A stretch of DNA of 64,000 bases, from the NCBI RefSeq assembly GCF_030814655.1, contig NZ_JAUSVK010000001.1, positions 3,789,001-3,853,000 on the forward strand, written 5' to 3'. The notes under the pieces are model-generated. The model was given only the letters and a program-made list of their open reading frames with translations. It was not told where the DNA came from and made no database searches. Shown piece by piece: positions 1 through 7,776 of the stretch. Every line of letters starts with the position of its first letter. Position 1 is the stretch's first letter. A program made the translations under genes and the position numbers. The stretch comes from Labrys monachus (lineage in GTDB: Bacteria > Pseudomonadota > Alphaproteobacteria > Rhizobiales > Labraceae).

Positions 1-141
1 TCCATCGAAGCCTGCCACCTGCTTCACCGCCGAAATCAAAACGGCCCGTACCGCCGAGATGGCTTCCGAGCCCATGGAGCCCAGCACGGTTGCCGCGCCA
101 GGCGTCACCGTCGGCGGCGCCAGAGTGAAGCCATCCTCCAT
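1..141 (-). other. Open reading frame running off the left edge, unidentified
   Basis: An ATG at 141 opens a minus-strand frame of 47 codons that continues past the window edge without a stop. The translation is rich in Ala, Val, Gly and Thr and matches no family I recognise. It overlaps the 3' end of the neighbouring adaptor-like frame in another register, so one of the two is probably not expressed as read. This may be the start of a short gene or the far side of a deletion junction. Confidence 0.25.
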
Positions 142-362
142 ATGGTGCCGCGCGTTACGGGAACGGTCGCGTCATGCACGATCGGCGCGGTATGCAGGCG
201 TCGCCATGCGAAACCGCCGGCCGCCAGCAAAAGCAGCGTGAGCGCGCCGAGCATCCAGATGCGAGGATTGCGCCGCTTGTCGCGGCGCCCCGCATCGGCG
301 GCGCGCTTGGGGCTGTCGGCGGCATCGCGATACGCGGCATGGCCTCTGATCTGATCGTCCAT
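105..362 (-). pseudogene. Truncated N-terminus resembling an RND efflux periplasmic adaptor (HlyD/MFP type)
   Basis: The 85-aa frame begins with a charged cytoplasmic stretch. One hydrophobic segment follows (about residues 37-52, with a LTLLLLAAGG core), and then a short periplasmic part ending in VPVTRGTI. This is the usual start of inner-membrane-anchored adaptor subunits, where the VTRGTI strand leads into the barrel-sandwich hybrid domain. Here the match stops immediately after that strand and the frame ends in an Arg-rich tail, so the lipoyl, hairpin and barrel parts are missing. It is best read as a 5' remnant. A frameshift joining it to the frame that runs off the left edge is possible, but that frame does not look like an adaptor either. 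Confidence 0.4.
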
Positions 363-545
363 CGCCCGGACTGCGAAACGGCAGGGTAACCTACCGCATT
401 CGGGAACGGCGAGATTGATCCGGATCTGGCCGACATCGAAGCATCATGAAACCGTCATCCTGGATGCGGGCCCTGTCGATTATCCTGGCGGCGGGGAGCA
501 GAATGCCCTGCTCGCAGAGAAAGTCAGACGGTTCTTCAGGGCGAC

Positions 546-1274
546 ATGAAGCGGGATTATCGGCGCTGGTACAGTCCGCGCCTGCATCGGGACATGGAAC
601 TCCTGATCTTCGGCCATGCCGGAGCGAAGGTGCTCATGTTCCCGACGCGGGAGGGGCGCTTCTGGGAATATGAGAAGCTCGACATCGTCACGAGCCTCGC
701 CGGCAAGGTCGGCGCCGGGCATTTGCAGCTCTATTGCATCGAGGGACTGGCGCAGGAGACCTTCTATGCTTCCGGCCGCCATCCGGCCGACCGCATCCGC
801 CGGCACGCCGCCTTCGAGGACTATATCCTCAACGAGGTGCTGCCGCTGATGGCCCAGACCAACCCCCACGATTGCACGATGGCGATGGGCTGCAGCCTCG
901 GTGCATTCCAGGCCGCCAGCCTCGTCTTCCGGCATCCGCATCTGTTCCGCAAGCTCGTCGCCTTTTCCGGCCGCTACGATCTGACGACGCAGGTGGAATG
1001 CTTCGGCGACCTGTTCGACGGCTATTACAGCGACGACGTCTATTTCCACACCCCGACGCATTTCCTGCCCGGCCTCGACTGCGCATGGCGGCTGAGCGAG
1101 TTGCGCCGGCTCGACATCGTCTTCGTCATCGGAAAGGCCGACCCTTTCCTCGACAACAACCGCCATCTCAGCCGTCTCCTCGATGAGAAGGGCATCCGCC
1201 ATCAGCTGCATTTCTGGGACGGACGCGCCCATCGCGCCGGAGCATGGCGAAGAATGGCCACCTTGTATGTCTGA
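546..1274 (+). CDS. Esterase-like alpha/beta hydrolase (COG4947 type)
   Basis: A 242-aa cytoplasmic protein of the putative-esterase group. The nucleophile elbow is G-C-S-L-G near residue 118, inside MAMGCSLGAFQAA. An acid-region segment (IGKADPFLDNN) follows near residue 200, and a C-terminal DGRAH near residue 228 supplies the probable catalytic His. The N-terminus (RDYRRWYSPRLHRDMELLIFG) is typical of this family, in which the substrate is generally unknown. The start is the ATG at 546, because upstream in-frame sequence is not conserved-looking. No signal peptide is visible. It stands alone: a degraded peroxiredoxin lies downstream on the opposite strand and abuts its stop codon. Confidence 0.8.
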   Translation: MKRDYRRWYSPRLHRDMELLIFGHAGAKVLMFPTREGRFWEYEKLDIVTSLAGKVGAGHLQLYCIEGLAQETFYASGRHPADRIRRHAAFEDYILNEVLPLMAQTNPHDCTMAMGCSLGAFQAASLVFRHPHLFRKLVAFSGRYDLTTQVECFGDLFDGYYSDDVYFHTPTHFLPGLDCAWRLSELRRLDIVFVIGKADPFLDNNRHLSRLLDEKGIRHQLHFWDGRAHRAGAWRRMATLYV

Positions 1275-1275
1275 A

Positions 1276-1445
1276 ATTGAGGCCGAAGGCGGCACCGACC
1301 TTGCCTTTCGTGTCAGACATGATCGGGAAATCCAGCTTGTTCTCGCTGATGGACCCGCAGCCGCTGGTCGCCACCCGCAGCGTGTGCGCTCCATGTCGCA
1401 GTGGGGCACCACACGCCGCGGTCAAAACCGACGATCAGCGATCCC
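1276..1445 (-). pseudogene. Degraded peroxiredoxin-like (AhpC/TSA) remnant
   Basis: Two minus-strand pieces in different frames resemble a peroxiredoxin. The upstream piece has SLIVGFDRGVWCP, like the strand and loop that carry the peroxidatic Cys (RGVWCPYC in intact proteins). After a register change, HCDME follows in a second frame. The later piece reads SISENKLDFPIMSDTKGK and then VGAAFGLNF, typical of the segment after the active site. The intervening part is too short, and neither a start nor a C-terminus is intact, so this is a frameshifted and internally deleted relic. It fills the gap between the esterase and the propeller gene. Confidence 0.5.
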
Positions 1446-1553
1446 TTTGACACAAATTGCCTCCATCGGGAGGATGGCGAGCAAATCGCCCGCCGCCGGG
1501 ACAAGCCGCACGGATCCCAAGCCGATCCGTGCGGCCTCCTCCGCTCGCCGGCG

Positions 1554-3056
1554 TTACCTGGCCAGCAGGCGCAGCAGAACGATGTTCTTGCTGTGGTCCT
1601 TGTCTTCGGTGCTGCCGGCGACGACGATCAGTTTGGAGCCGTCGATCACCAGGCCGCTGGCCACGTCGTCGCCGGCGCCCAGCGAGATGCCGAACACGCC
1701 GTCCGGCGTACCGTCATTGTTGCCGTCCGCGCCGAAGCTCTTGTCCAGTTGGCCGCTGGCCAGATAACGGGCAACAGCGATATTCTTGCTGCCACCGTCG
1801 GTGTGGTAGCCGGCGACGACGATCTTGCCGTCGGGCTGGAGGCCCAGCGAAGTGGCGGCATCGTCGCCCTTGCCGAGATCGAGGCTGACGAAACCGTCCG
1901 GCGTGCCGTCATTGCCGCCATCCGCGCCGAAGGTGGTGTCCAGTCTGCCGTTGTGCAGGAAGCGGGCGAGCACGAAGTTCGAACTGCCATCCTTGCCGAC
2001 AGCGGTGCCGGCGATCACGACGCGGCCCTTCCCGTCCAGCGCCACGGCGCGGGCCACCTCATTGCCGTCGCCCAGCGATTCGCTGACCACGCCGTCCGGC
2101 GTGCCGTCACTGCCGCCATCCGCGCCGAAGCTCTTGTCCAGCTTGCCGTCCTTGTCGAAGCGCGCGACGATGATGTTGTCGCTGCCCTTTTCCTTGTGCG
2201 AGCCGGCCACGACGATCTTGCCGTCACCGTCGATGACCATGCCATTGGCCACATCGTCGCCGGCGCCGAGGTCGAGGCTGACGAAACCGTCCGGCGTGCC
2301 GTCACTGCCGCCATCGGCACCGAAGCTCTTGTCCGGGGTGCCGTTCTTGTTGAAGCGCTCCACGACGATGTTGGAGCTGTCGCCCTTCACCGTGTCGCCC
2401 GCCACGACGATCTTGCCATCGGGTTCCAGCGCGACGCTGCGGGCGATGTCGTCGCCCTCGCCCAGCGAGACGTTGACGACGCCGTCGGGCGCGCCATCGG
2501 CATTGCCGTCGGCGCCGAAGCTCTTGTCGAGGCTGCCATTCTTGTCGAAGCGCGCCACGAAGATGTTCTTGCTCTTGCCGTCCTGGTGATAGCCCGCCAC
2601 GACGATCTTGCTGTCGGGCTGCACAGCGACGGCCGTCGCCACGTCGTCGCCTTCGCCCAGCGAGACGTCCACCACCCCGTCCGGCGTGCCGTCGGCGTTG
2701 CCATCCGCCCCGAAACTCTTGTCGAGCGTGCCGTCGCGATCGTAGCGCGCCACGACGAAATCGAGCGAGCCCTTGGCGAAATGGCTGCCGACGATCACGA
2801 GCTTGTCGCCCGGCGCGCGGGCCACGGCGTTGGCGACGTCATCGCCGCTTCCCAGCGAGGTGGAAACCACGCCGTCGGGCGTGCCGTCGCCATTGCCGTC
2901 GGCGCCGAAGGTCTTGTCCAGCGAGCCGGCCCCCGCGGCAAAGGCAGCCGGCGTGGCAGCCGCCAGCACCAATGTGGAAATACCCGCCAGAAGATATTTG
3001 CGTGCATGCCTGCGCGCGCAGAACGAAATATTCACAGTCTTATCCCCCAAACGCAT
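1554..3056 (-). CDS. Secreted seven-repeat delta-60 (beta-propeller) protein
   Basis: A 500-aa protein with a signal peptide (basic CARRHARKYLLAG, a hydrophobic core, then TPAAFA-A). Seven tandem repeats of about 65 residues make up nearly the whole mature chain. Each has the pattern LDKSFGADG..DGTPDG, a glycine/acid turn (LG.GDD), a strand containing KIVVAG, and a strand such as NIVVARF. This matches the delta-60 repeat family (TIGR02608), and seven repeats fit one closed seven-bladed propeller. Every repeat carries a loop of alternating Asp residues (DGN.DGTPDG) resembling dockerin or thrombospondin type 3 calcium loops. The ATG at 3056 is chosen because it gives a normal-length signal peptide. 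It probably acts in the periplasm or outside the cell; the ligand is unknown. There is no operon partner. Confidence 0.75.
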   Translation of the reverse strand: MRLGDKTVNISFCARRHARKYLLAGISTLVLAAATPAAFAAGAGSLDKTFGADGNGDGTPDGVVSTSLGSGDDVANAVARAPGDKLVIVGSHFAKGSLDFVVARYDRDGTLDKSFGADGNADGTPDGVVDVSLGEGDDVATAVAVQPDSKIVVAGYHQDGKSKNIFVARFDKNGSLDKSFGADGNADGAPDGVVNVSLGEGDDIARSVALEPDGKIVVAGDTVKGDSSNIVVERFNKNGTPDKSFGADGGSDGTPDGFVSLDLGAGDDVANGMVIDGDGKIVVAGSHKEKGSDNIIVARFDKDGKLDKSFGADGGSDGTPDGVVSESLGDGNEVARAVALDGKGRVVIAGTAVGKDGSSNFVLARFLHNGRLDTTFGADGGNDGTPDGFVSLDLGKGDDAATSLGLQPDGKIVVAGYHTDGGSKNIAVARYLASGQLDKSFGADGNNDGTPDGVFGISLGAGDDVASGLVIDGSKLIVVAGSTEDKDHSKNIVLLRLLAR

Positions 3057-3086
3057 GTCGTGAAGGGCGCGAATACCCTTCGCCAT

Positions 3087-3804
3087 GCGGCCGGCAACTT
3101 ATTTTAGGATATGACAGCAACGCTACAGCAAAATATCCTGTTGCCGTGACTAAAATATACGTCCGTATACGCGACACAAAGACAGTCGTGGGCATAAACG
3201 ACTGTAAGCCAGCGCTCTGCCTCCAGTGTGCGACTCCTTCATCCAGTAAATCCGGCCGTCTTTCCCTCGACGCGGAAGCGTCGTGCCCGCCGCCTTCCGG
3301 ACAGAAGGCGCCCCGCCACAAGCTGCCATGCGCATTCGGGAACGTCAGGGATGACGATATTCCAGCCGAACCACGGCCCGTCCGCCATCCACCCTCAAAA
3401 TTGTCTTTTCTTGCAATAGAGGCGGCACAGTAGAGGGCTGTTTCTACAGAGTACTCCCGCAGGGTGGAAGGGACATCTTGCTCCAAGTCATATCTGTCGA
3501 AGCGGAAAACGTAATACCTATCGCGGCTTCCCGGTCGTCGATGGTTCGAACTTACCGTTCCACCAATGTTCGGGGGTATTTTCGATTCCCCATCGAGCAA
3601 TGGCCCTATGATGTGTATAATGAATACATTTCCTGTCAAATCAACATGTTACCACGGTTTTTTCCTAAATATTCCGGAGGCTTCGGCGGGCATGGATCGA
3701 TATGGTATTGGAAAATACGGCCGGGAGCTTGTCTTCCAGACAGAGCACACTTAAATCTTACTTCTGTCTTCCAAAGGCATGTAAATTTACGCACAACTAG
3801 CACC
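3087..3804. other. Intergenic region without a supportable gene
   Basis: About 720 bases separate the propeller gene from the XRE regulator, which are divergently transcribed. Both strands have open frames (for example 3040-3639 minus, and an in-frame extension from 3478 leading into the XRE gene), but neither encodes a recognisable domain. Base composition is more AT-rich than the surroundings between about 3590 and 3800. The region probably holds the promoters of both flanking genes; I see no clear terminator or operator. Confidence 0.5.
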
Positions 3805-4407
3805 ATGAACGATTTGGCCATCGGTGAAAAGATCAGGACCTGGCGCAAGTCGAACGGCATCAAGCAAAACGTGATGGCCGGCGCGCTCGGCGTTTCGCAA
3901 GCCACCGTGTCGCGGTGGGAATGCGGCCTCGACATCCCCTCGATCGAGATATCCCACCGGATAACCGACCTCATCGCGACCCAGATCCGCGACGAGCTCG
4001 CCATCAAGAGCCGCTTCATCGAGAGACTGTCGTCGGTCCAGGCGATATTCGACCTGGACGGGATTTGCCTCGAGGCGACATCGCAGGGATGCGCCCAGGC
4101 ATGGCCGCTGTTTTCGAGGCTCGCCGGGCGCTTCCTCGAGCCCCGGATGATCGGCGAGACCCGCATCGCGATCGATGATGCCGATACCAGAAAGGGGATC
4201 ATCAAGGGTGATATCGCGATGATCGTCGGCGTCAGCACCCGGCATCTCGATTCGGAGATCGATTCGGCGTTCAAGCACCGCTGGATCTCGCGTTTCTGGT
4301 TTCATGGCTATCGCGTGCTGGCCACCCTGGCCTACGAACCCTGCGATGAGGCTACCCCGGTCGGGATCGAGGAGATCTTCCGTCTGGACGACGTCTGCAA
4401 ACGCTGA
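3805..4407 (+). CDS. XRE-family transcriptional regulator with unknown C-terminal domain
   Basis: A 200-aa protein. Residues 3-60 form an XRE/Cro helix-turn-helix: IGEKIRTWRKSNGIKQ, then MAGALGVSQATVSRWE as recognition helix, then a basic stretch. The remaining 140 residues have no family I can name; PAS-like or sensor roles are guesses. The open frame extends upstream to 3478, but the ATG at 3805 is chosen because the HTH begins there as in other family members and the extension looks non-coding. No partner gene lies downstream in the same direction, so it probably acts on itself or on distant genes. Confidence 0.75.
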   Translation: MNDLAIGEKIRTWRKSNGIKQNVMAGALGVSQATVSRWECGLDIPSIEISHRITDLIATQIRDELAIKSRFIERLSSVQAIFDLDGICLEATSQGCAQAWPLFSRLAGRFLEPRMIGETRIAIDDADTRKGIIKGDIAMIVGVSTRHLDSEIDSAFKHRWISRFWFHGYRVLATLAYEPCDEATPVGIEEIFRLDDVCKR

Positions 4408-4448
4408 CGCGCTTCGAGTTCGCAGCCGTCGACCAGGCCTGCGCGATA

Positions 4449-4666
4449 TCAGCGGCGGAGCGCACGCTCGTGATAGGCGACGCCTTCGTTGGTCATGGTG
4501 ACGGACCGCGTCGTCCGTTCGGCGAGCTTGGTGCCGAGATGCGTCTCGAGATCCTGCAGGAGCTTGCCGACCGAGGACCTGGCAGGTTCATCGAGTCCGC
4601 CGCCTTGGCGAACGAGCCTGCCTCGGCGACGCGAACGAAGGTACGTATGGCGAGAATCCGATCCAA
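4449..4666 (-). pseudogene. Frameshifted, truncated LysR-family regulator (N-terminal part only)
   Basis: Starting at a TTG at 4666, the frame reads LDRILAIRTFVRVAEAGSF followed by AKAADSMNLP, the LysR winged-HTH signature. After NLP the frame is lost by an apparent one-base change. In the next register the text continues as RSSVGKLLQDLETHLGTKL and then AERTTRSVTMTNEG, and a stop follows at 4449, soon after the wHTH domain. The effector-binding domain is absent. It lies just downstream of an intact LysR gene in the same direction and shares its general pattern (ERTTR motif), which suggests an old tandem copy. Confidence 0.7.
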
Positions 4667-4798
4667 CGGAGGGCCTGCTTCACTTGGGAAGGCAGGGCAT
4701 CCTGCCTGAGGCGAAAGACGGCAGCTATGCACGTTCTTGCCCCGTAATGCCTATTTTGCGCCTCGATAGAGGGCTGTCGTAGAAAGGGGTTCATCTTT

Positions 4799-5692
4799 CT
4801 AGATCAGAGGGGCCCGAAATACCTCCGCCAGCCAGTCAATGAAGACACGGATCCGCGAGGACAGATGGCGGCTCTGCGGATAGAGCACGGACACCGGCAT
4901 CGGCGGGGGCGGAAAGGCCTCGAGGACCGGAACGAGCTGTCCGGCTGCGATCTGATGCGCCACGCGATAGCGCGGGACCTGTATCAGCCCCAATCCGGCG
5001 ACGCCCGCGGCGGTGTAGATTTCGGCGCCTCGGACGACGACGTCGTGGGGCAGCGGGATCTCCCATTCCCGACCGTCCCTCCCGAACTCCATCGGATAGG
5101 GCAGCCCGGTCGCGGAGGCGGTGTAGGCGACCATCCGATGGCCATCGAGATCGTCCGGCGCCGAGGGGACGCCGTGGCGATCGAGATAAGCGGGGCTCGC
5201 CGCGGTGATCTGCTCGAACATGGTGAGGCGGCGGCCGATCAGAGAGGAGTCGGAGAGATCGCCCGCACGGACGACGCAATCGACGCCCTCGGTGACGAGG
5301 TCGACCATGCGGTCGCCCTCGCTGAGGCTCAACGAGATCCCGGGATAACGGGCCATGAACCCGGGCAGCGCGGGCAGCACGAAGAACCGCGCGATGGTTC
5401 CCTGCATGTCCACCCGAAGCGGCCCCCTGGGCTCGGCATTCCCGAATATGCTCTCCACCTCGTCGAGGTCCGCGAGGAGCCGAATGCAGCGTTGGTGGTA
5501 GAGCGAGCCGTCGAGCGTCGGCCGCACGTTCCGGGTTGTCCGTTCGAGCAGCCGGACGCCGAGATCCGCCTCCAGGCGCTGGATCGCATGGGTGGCGGTC
5601 GGGCGCGGAATCTGGAGATCCCGCGCGGCCTGAGCGAAGCTCCCGCGCTCGACGATCCTGACGAAGAGCCGCATGACGTCGATGCGATCCAT
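4799..5692 (-). CDS. LysR-family transcriptional regulator
   Basis: A 297-aa protein of normal LysR length. The N-terminal winged HTH covers residues 1-60 (MDRIDVMRLFVRIVERGSFA, then the recognition helix near RPTATHAIQRLE and LLERTTRNV). A periplasmic-binding-protein-like effector domain follows from about residue 90 (GPLRVDMQGTIARFFVLPAL). It is divergent from the tautomerase and SDR genes across a 180-bp gap, the usual arrangement for a LysR regulator that controls its neighbour and itself. The inducer cannot be told from the sequence. Confidence 0.9.
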   Translation of the reverse strand: MDRIDVMRLFVRIVERGSFAQAARDLQIPRPTATHAIQRLEADLGVRLLERTTRNVRPTLDGSLYHQRCIRLLADLDEVESIFGNAEPRGPLRVDMQGTIARFFVLPALPGFMARYPGISLSLSEGDRMVDLVTEGVDCVVRAGDLSDSSLIGRRLTMFEQITAASPAYLDRHGVPSAPDDLDGHRMVAYTASATGLPYPMEFGRDGREWEIPLPHDVVVRGAEIYTAAGVAGLGLIQVPRYRVAHQIAAGQLVPVLEAFPPPPMPVSVLYPQSRHLSSRIRVFIDWLAEVFRAPLI

Positions 5693-5871
5693 TATCGTCC
5701 CTTAGCGGATTGTTATGTTTTTGGAAACGGTGATGTTAAGATCGACCTTCTATCCCTGAGTTTCAAAACGGCTACCTTTCTCCTTGAAGCGCGTTCCGAG
5801 CGCCGATGGCCAGCCTGCGGAGCGCCGGAGCGTCCGGTCGCCGCTTCCATCAACCAGCAGGAGTGAAGATC

Positions 5872-6084
5872 ATGCCGTTTGCCAATTTCAAGGTTCCCGA
5901 GGCCGCGCTGAGCCGCGCCCAGAAAGAGGAGATCGTCCACCGGACCACGGCAATGCTGGTCGAGTATTTCTCCGAGGCCGCTCGCCCGCACACCATGGTT
6001 CTGATCGAGGAGATCAAGGACGGCGGCTATGCCCGCGCCGACGAGGTGTTCGTGATCCCCACGGACTATCGCGCGAAGGATTGA
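5872..6084 (+). CDS. 4-oxalocrotonate tautomerase-family protein
   Basis: A 70-aa protein. After removal of the initiator Met, the N-terminus is Pro (MPFANFKVPEAALS), the catalytic base of the tautomerase superfamily. The body (QKEEIVHRTTAML, TMVLIEEIKDGGY) follows the beta-alpha-beta pattern of these small oligomeric enzymes, which isomerise enol/keto acids. The ATG at 5872 is chosen over an upstream in-frame ATG because it places Pro at position 1. A purine-rich sequence (caggagtgaag) lies just upstream. It is 69 bp ahead of an SDR gene on the same strand, so they are probably co-transcribed under the divergent LysR regulator. Confidence 0.85.
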   Translation: MPFANFKVPEAALSRAQKEEIVHRTTAMLVEYFSEAARPHTMVLIEEIKDGGYARADEVFVIPTDYRAKD

Positions 6085-6153
6085 AGCCGGCTGCAGACAG
6101 CCGACTTGACGCGCCCATCGGCGGCGCAACACCACAGTAAAGGAAAAACGACA

Positions 6154-6894
6154 ATGACCACATCCACGAACAGGGTCGCGATCGTCACCGGCGCGTCTCG
6201 CGGCATCGGCGCCGCCCTCGCCCGGCGGCTGGCGAGCGATGGCCTCTCGGTCGTCGTCAACTATGCCGGCAGCGCTGATGCGGCCGCCAGGCTGGTCGAC
6301 GAGATCGAAAAGGCGGGCGGGAGAGCCATATCCTGCCAGGCCGACGTCAGTGACCCGCTGGCGGTAAAGCGCCTGTTCGATTCCGCCGAAGCGGCCTATG
6401 GCGGGGTCGACGTGCTGGTGAACAACGCCGGCATCATGAAGCTGGGCCCCCTCGCCCAGTTCGATGACGCGAGCTTCGACCAGAGCATCGCGATCAACCT
6501 CAAGGGTACGTTCAACGGGCTCCGCGAGGCGGCGAAACGGTTGCGCGACGGCGGCCGTATCGTGAACTTCTCCACGAGCGTCGTGGGTTTGTACCAGCCG
6601 ACCTACGGCGTCTATGCGGCCACCAAGGCCGCGGTCGAAGCCCTGACGCATATCCTCGCCAAAGAGTTGGGATCCCGGGGGATCACCGTCAACGCGGTCG
6701 CGCCCGGGCCTGTCGCCACCGAACTCTTCCTGGAGGGCAAGGACCAGGCCGTGCTCGATCGCATCAGGCAGATGAACCCGCTCGGTCGCCTCGGCGAGGT
6801 CGACGACATCGCGCGTGTCGTTTCGGTGCTGGTCGGGCCGGACAGCGGCTGGATCAACGGCCAGATCATACGCGCCAATGGTGGCGTGATCTGA
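6154..6894 (+). CDS. SDR-family NAD(P)-dependent oxidoreductase
   Basis: A 246-aa classical short-chain dehydrogenase. It has the cofactor motif TGASRGIG near residues 12-19, NNAG near residue 90, and an active site with Ser in NFSTSVVG and the YGVYAATK segment, in which Tyr and Lys are spaced YxxxK. The C-terminal GRLGEVDDIARVVSVL and INGQIIRANGG segments are typical of 3-oxoacyl-ACP-reductase-like members. The start at 6154 follows an aaaggaaaaacgaca Shine-Dalgarno region. The substrate is unknown; pairing with a tautomerase suggests processing of a small carbonyl compound. Confidence 0.9.
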   Translation: MTTSTNRVAIVTGASRGIGAALARRLASDGLSVVVNYAGSADAAARLVDEIEKAGGRAISCQADVSDPLAVKRLFDSAEAAYGGVDVLVNNAGIMKLGPLAQFDDASFDQSIAINLKGTFNGLREAAKRLRDGGRIVNFSTSVVGLYQPTYGVYAATKAAVEALTHILAKELGSRGITVNAVAPGPVATELFLEGKDQAVLDRIRQMNPLGRLGEVDDIARVVSVLVGPDSGWINGQIIRANGGVI

Positions 6895-6941
6895 GCGGCA
6901 CAATCGTGAAGCAGACAGCCGTCGCCATGATGAGTCTCCCT

Positions 6942-7310
6942 TCAGCATTCGGACGTGGTTGAGCGGGGGTCTGGAGGGTCAGCCGGCTTCGCGGTCCGGC
7001 GCTGGCCCAGAAGGGTCAGGCCGAACAGGACGAGATCGGCGAGCGTGAGGCCGAAGCCGGCGCTGATGGCGAGCCTGCCCGTCCAGGCGCCGAAGGCATT
7101 GGCAGCGTTCAGTGAGATGAGGTTCATCGCGCACATCAGGCTCCGCGCTTCCGGCGCGAAGCCGGTCAGGCGCACCTGAATGGTCGAGATCGCCACCATC
7201 ATCGCCGCGCCGACGCCGAACAGGCCCGGCAACAGCAGCCAGATGTTGGTGCCACCCGCGGCGAGGGCCACCGTCACGACCAGCGCGCACCGCACCGAAC
7301 CGAGCCCCCG
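6942..7310 (-). pseudogene. 3' remnant of an MFS transporter
   Basis: The minus-strand frame encodes only the last third of a major facilitator protein. It has three to four hydrophobic helices (CALVVTVALAAGG, IWLLLPGLFGVGAAMMVAI, LADLVLFGLTLLG) and the family-like stretch TIQVRLTGFAPEARSLMCAM. The N-terminal helices and the MFS signature loop are missing. It ends head-to-head against a second MFS 3' remnant on the plus strand, with almost no spacer. Confidence 0.6.
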
Positions 7311-7312
7311 GC

Positions 7313-7606
7313 TTGGCCATCTTTCTTCTGGCTCTCTGGGGCTTGGCCTCGGGCCTCGCCGCTCCCGCCAACACCGCCGTTCAGGCGAGCCGGGCCGGCT
7401 CGGACGCCGGCTTCATATTGGCGTCCTCGGAATCGATGAACAACGGCGCACTGCTCGTGCTGGCGCCGATCGTCGCGAGTTGGGTCGGACGGGGCGACAC
7501 CGTCAGCACGGCCATCCTGCTCGGCGCCTGTACGCTAGCAGGGCTCGGCATCAATCTCATCGATCGGCAGTCCCGACCGAAAGCCCTCCCCTGCGAGGCG
7601 GGTTAG
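7313..7606 (+). pseudogene. 3' remnant of a second MFS transporter
   Basis: The plus-strand frame begins abruptly with hydrophobic sequence (AIFLLALWGLASGLAAPAN) and continues with SESMNNGALLVLAPIVASWV and TAILLGACTLAGLGI, as in the last helices of DHA1-type MFS exporters. There is no proper start or N-terminal half. Its 5' edge abuts the 5' edge of the minus-strand MFS remnant. This is the pattern expected if one deletion removed the start halves of two divergent transporter genes. Confidence 0.6.
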
Positions 7607-7684
7607 GCGATGATCGCTTCGTGTGCCGTGCGGGCCTTTCAGAACGGCGATGCGAACCCGCTATTCGATCCCCGCGCTTGACCG

Positions 7685-7728
7685 CGTAGGACACTTGCCC
7701 TAGACATCTCTAGGATAAACGTCCTACG
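7685..7728. promoter_or_regulatory. Nested palindrome upstream of TetR gene, probable operator
   Basis: Two inverted repeats share one centre: the outer pair CGTAGGAC/GTCCTACG (7685-7692 and 7721-7728) and the inner pair CCTAGA/TCTAGG (7699-7704 and 7709-7714). The site ends 49 bp before the TetR start codon, a normal position for an autoregulatory operator. Binding by that regulator is inferred. Confidence 0.6.
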
Positions 7729-7776
7729 GCGCGTTTCACGGCTCTGTCCCCCGCGCCACGATCGTGGAGGCCGGAT

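Noticed and set aside
480-1412. 310-codon minus-strand frame opposite the esterase
   Set aside because: It is the antisense of a well-supported hydrolase; only its upstream end overlaps real peroxiredoxin traces.
1554-3056. Regular DNA repeats that could suggest a CRISPR array or minisatellite
   Set aside because: The period is about 195 bases, the repeats diverge at third positions and they encode protein repeats; there are no short identical repeats with unique spacers.
1401-3107. Long plus-strand open frame of 568 codons opposite the propeller gene
   Set aside because: It mirrors the repeats of the minus-strand gene, has no domain, and lacks a signal peptide or Shine-Dalgarno site; the minus strand has clear repeat logic.
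3040-3639. 199-codon minus-strand frame between the propeller and XRE genes
   Set aside because: No recognisable domain and overlaps the propeller gene start; composition is not gene-like.
4865-5866. 333-codon plus-strand frame opposite the LysR gene
   Set aside because: Shadow frame of a high-GC gene without any domain.
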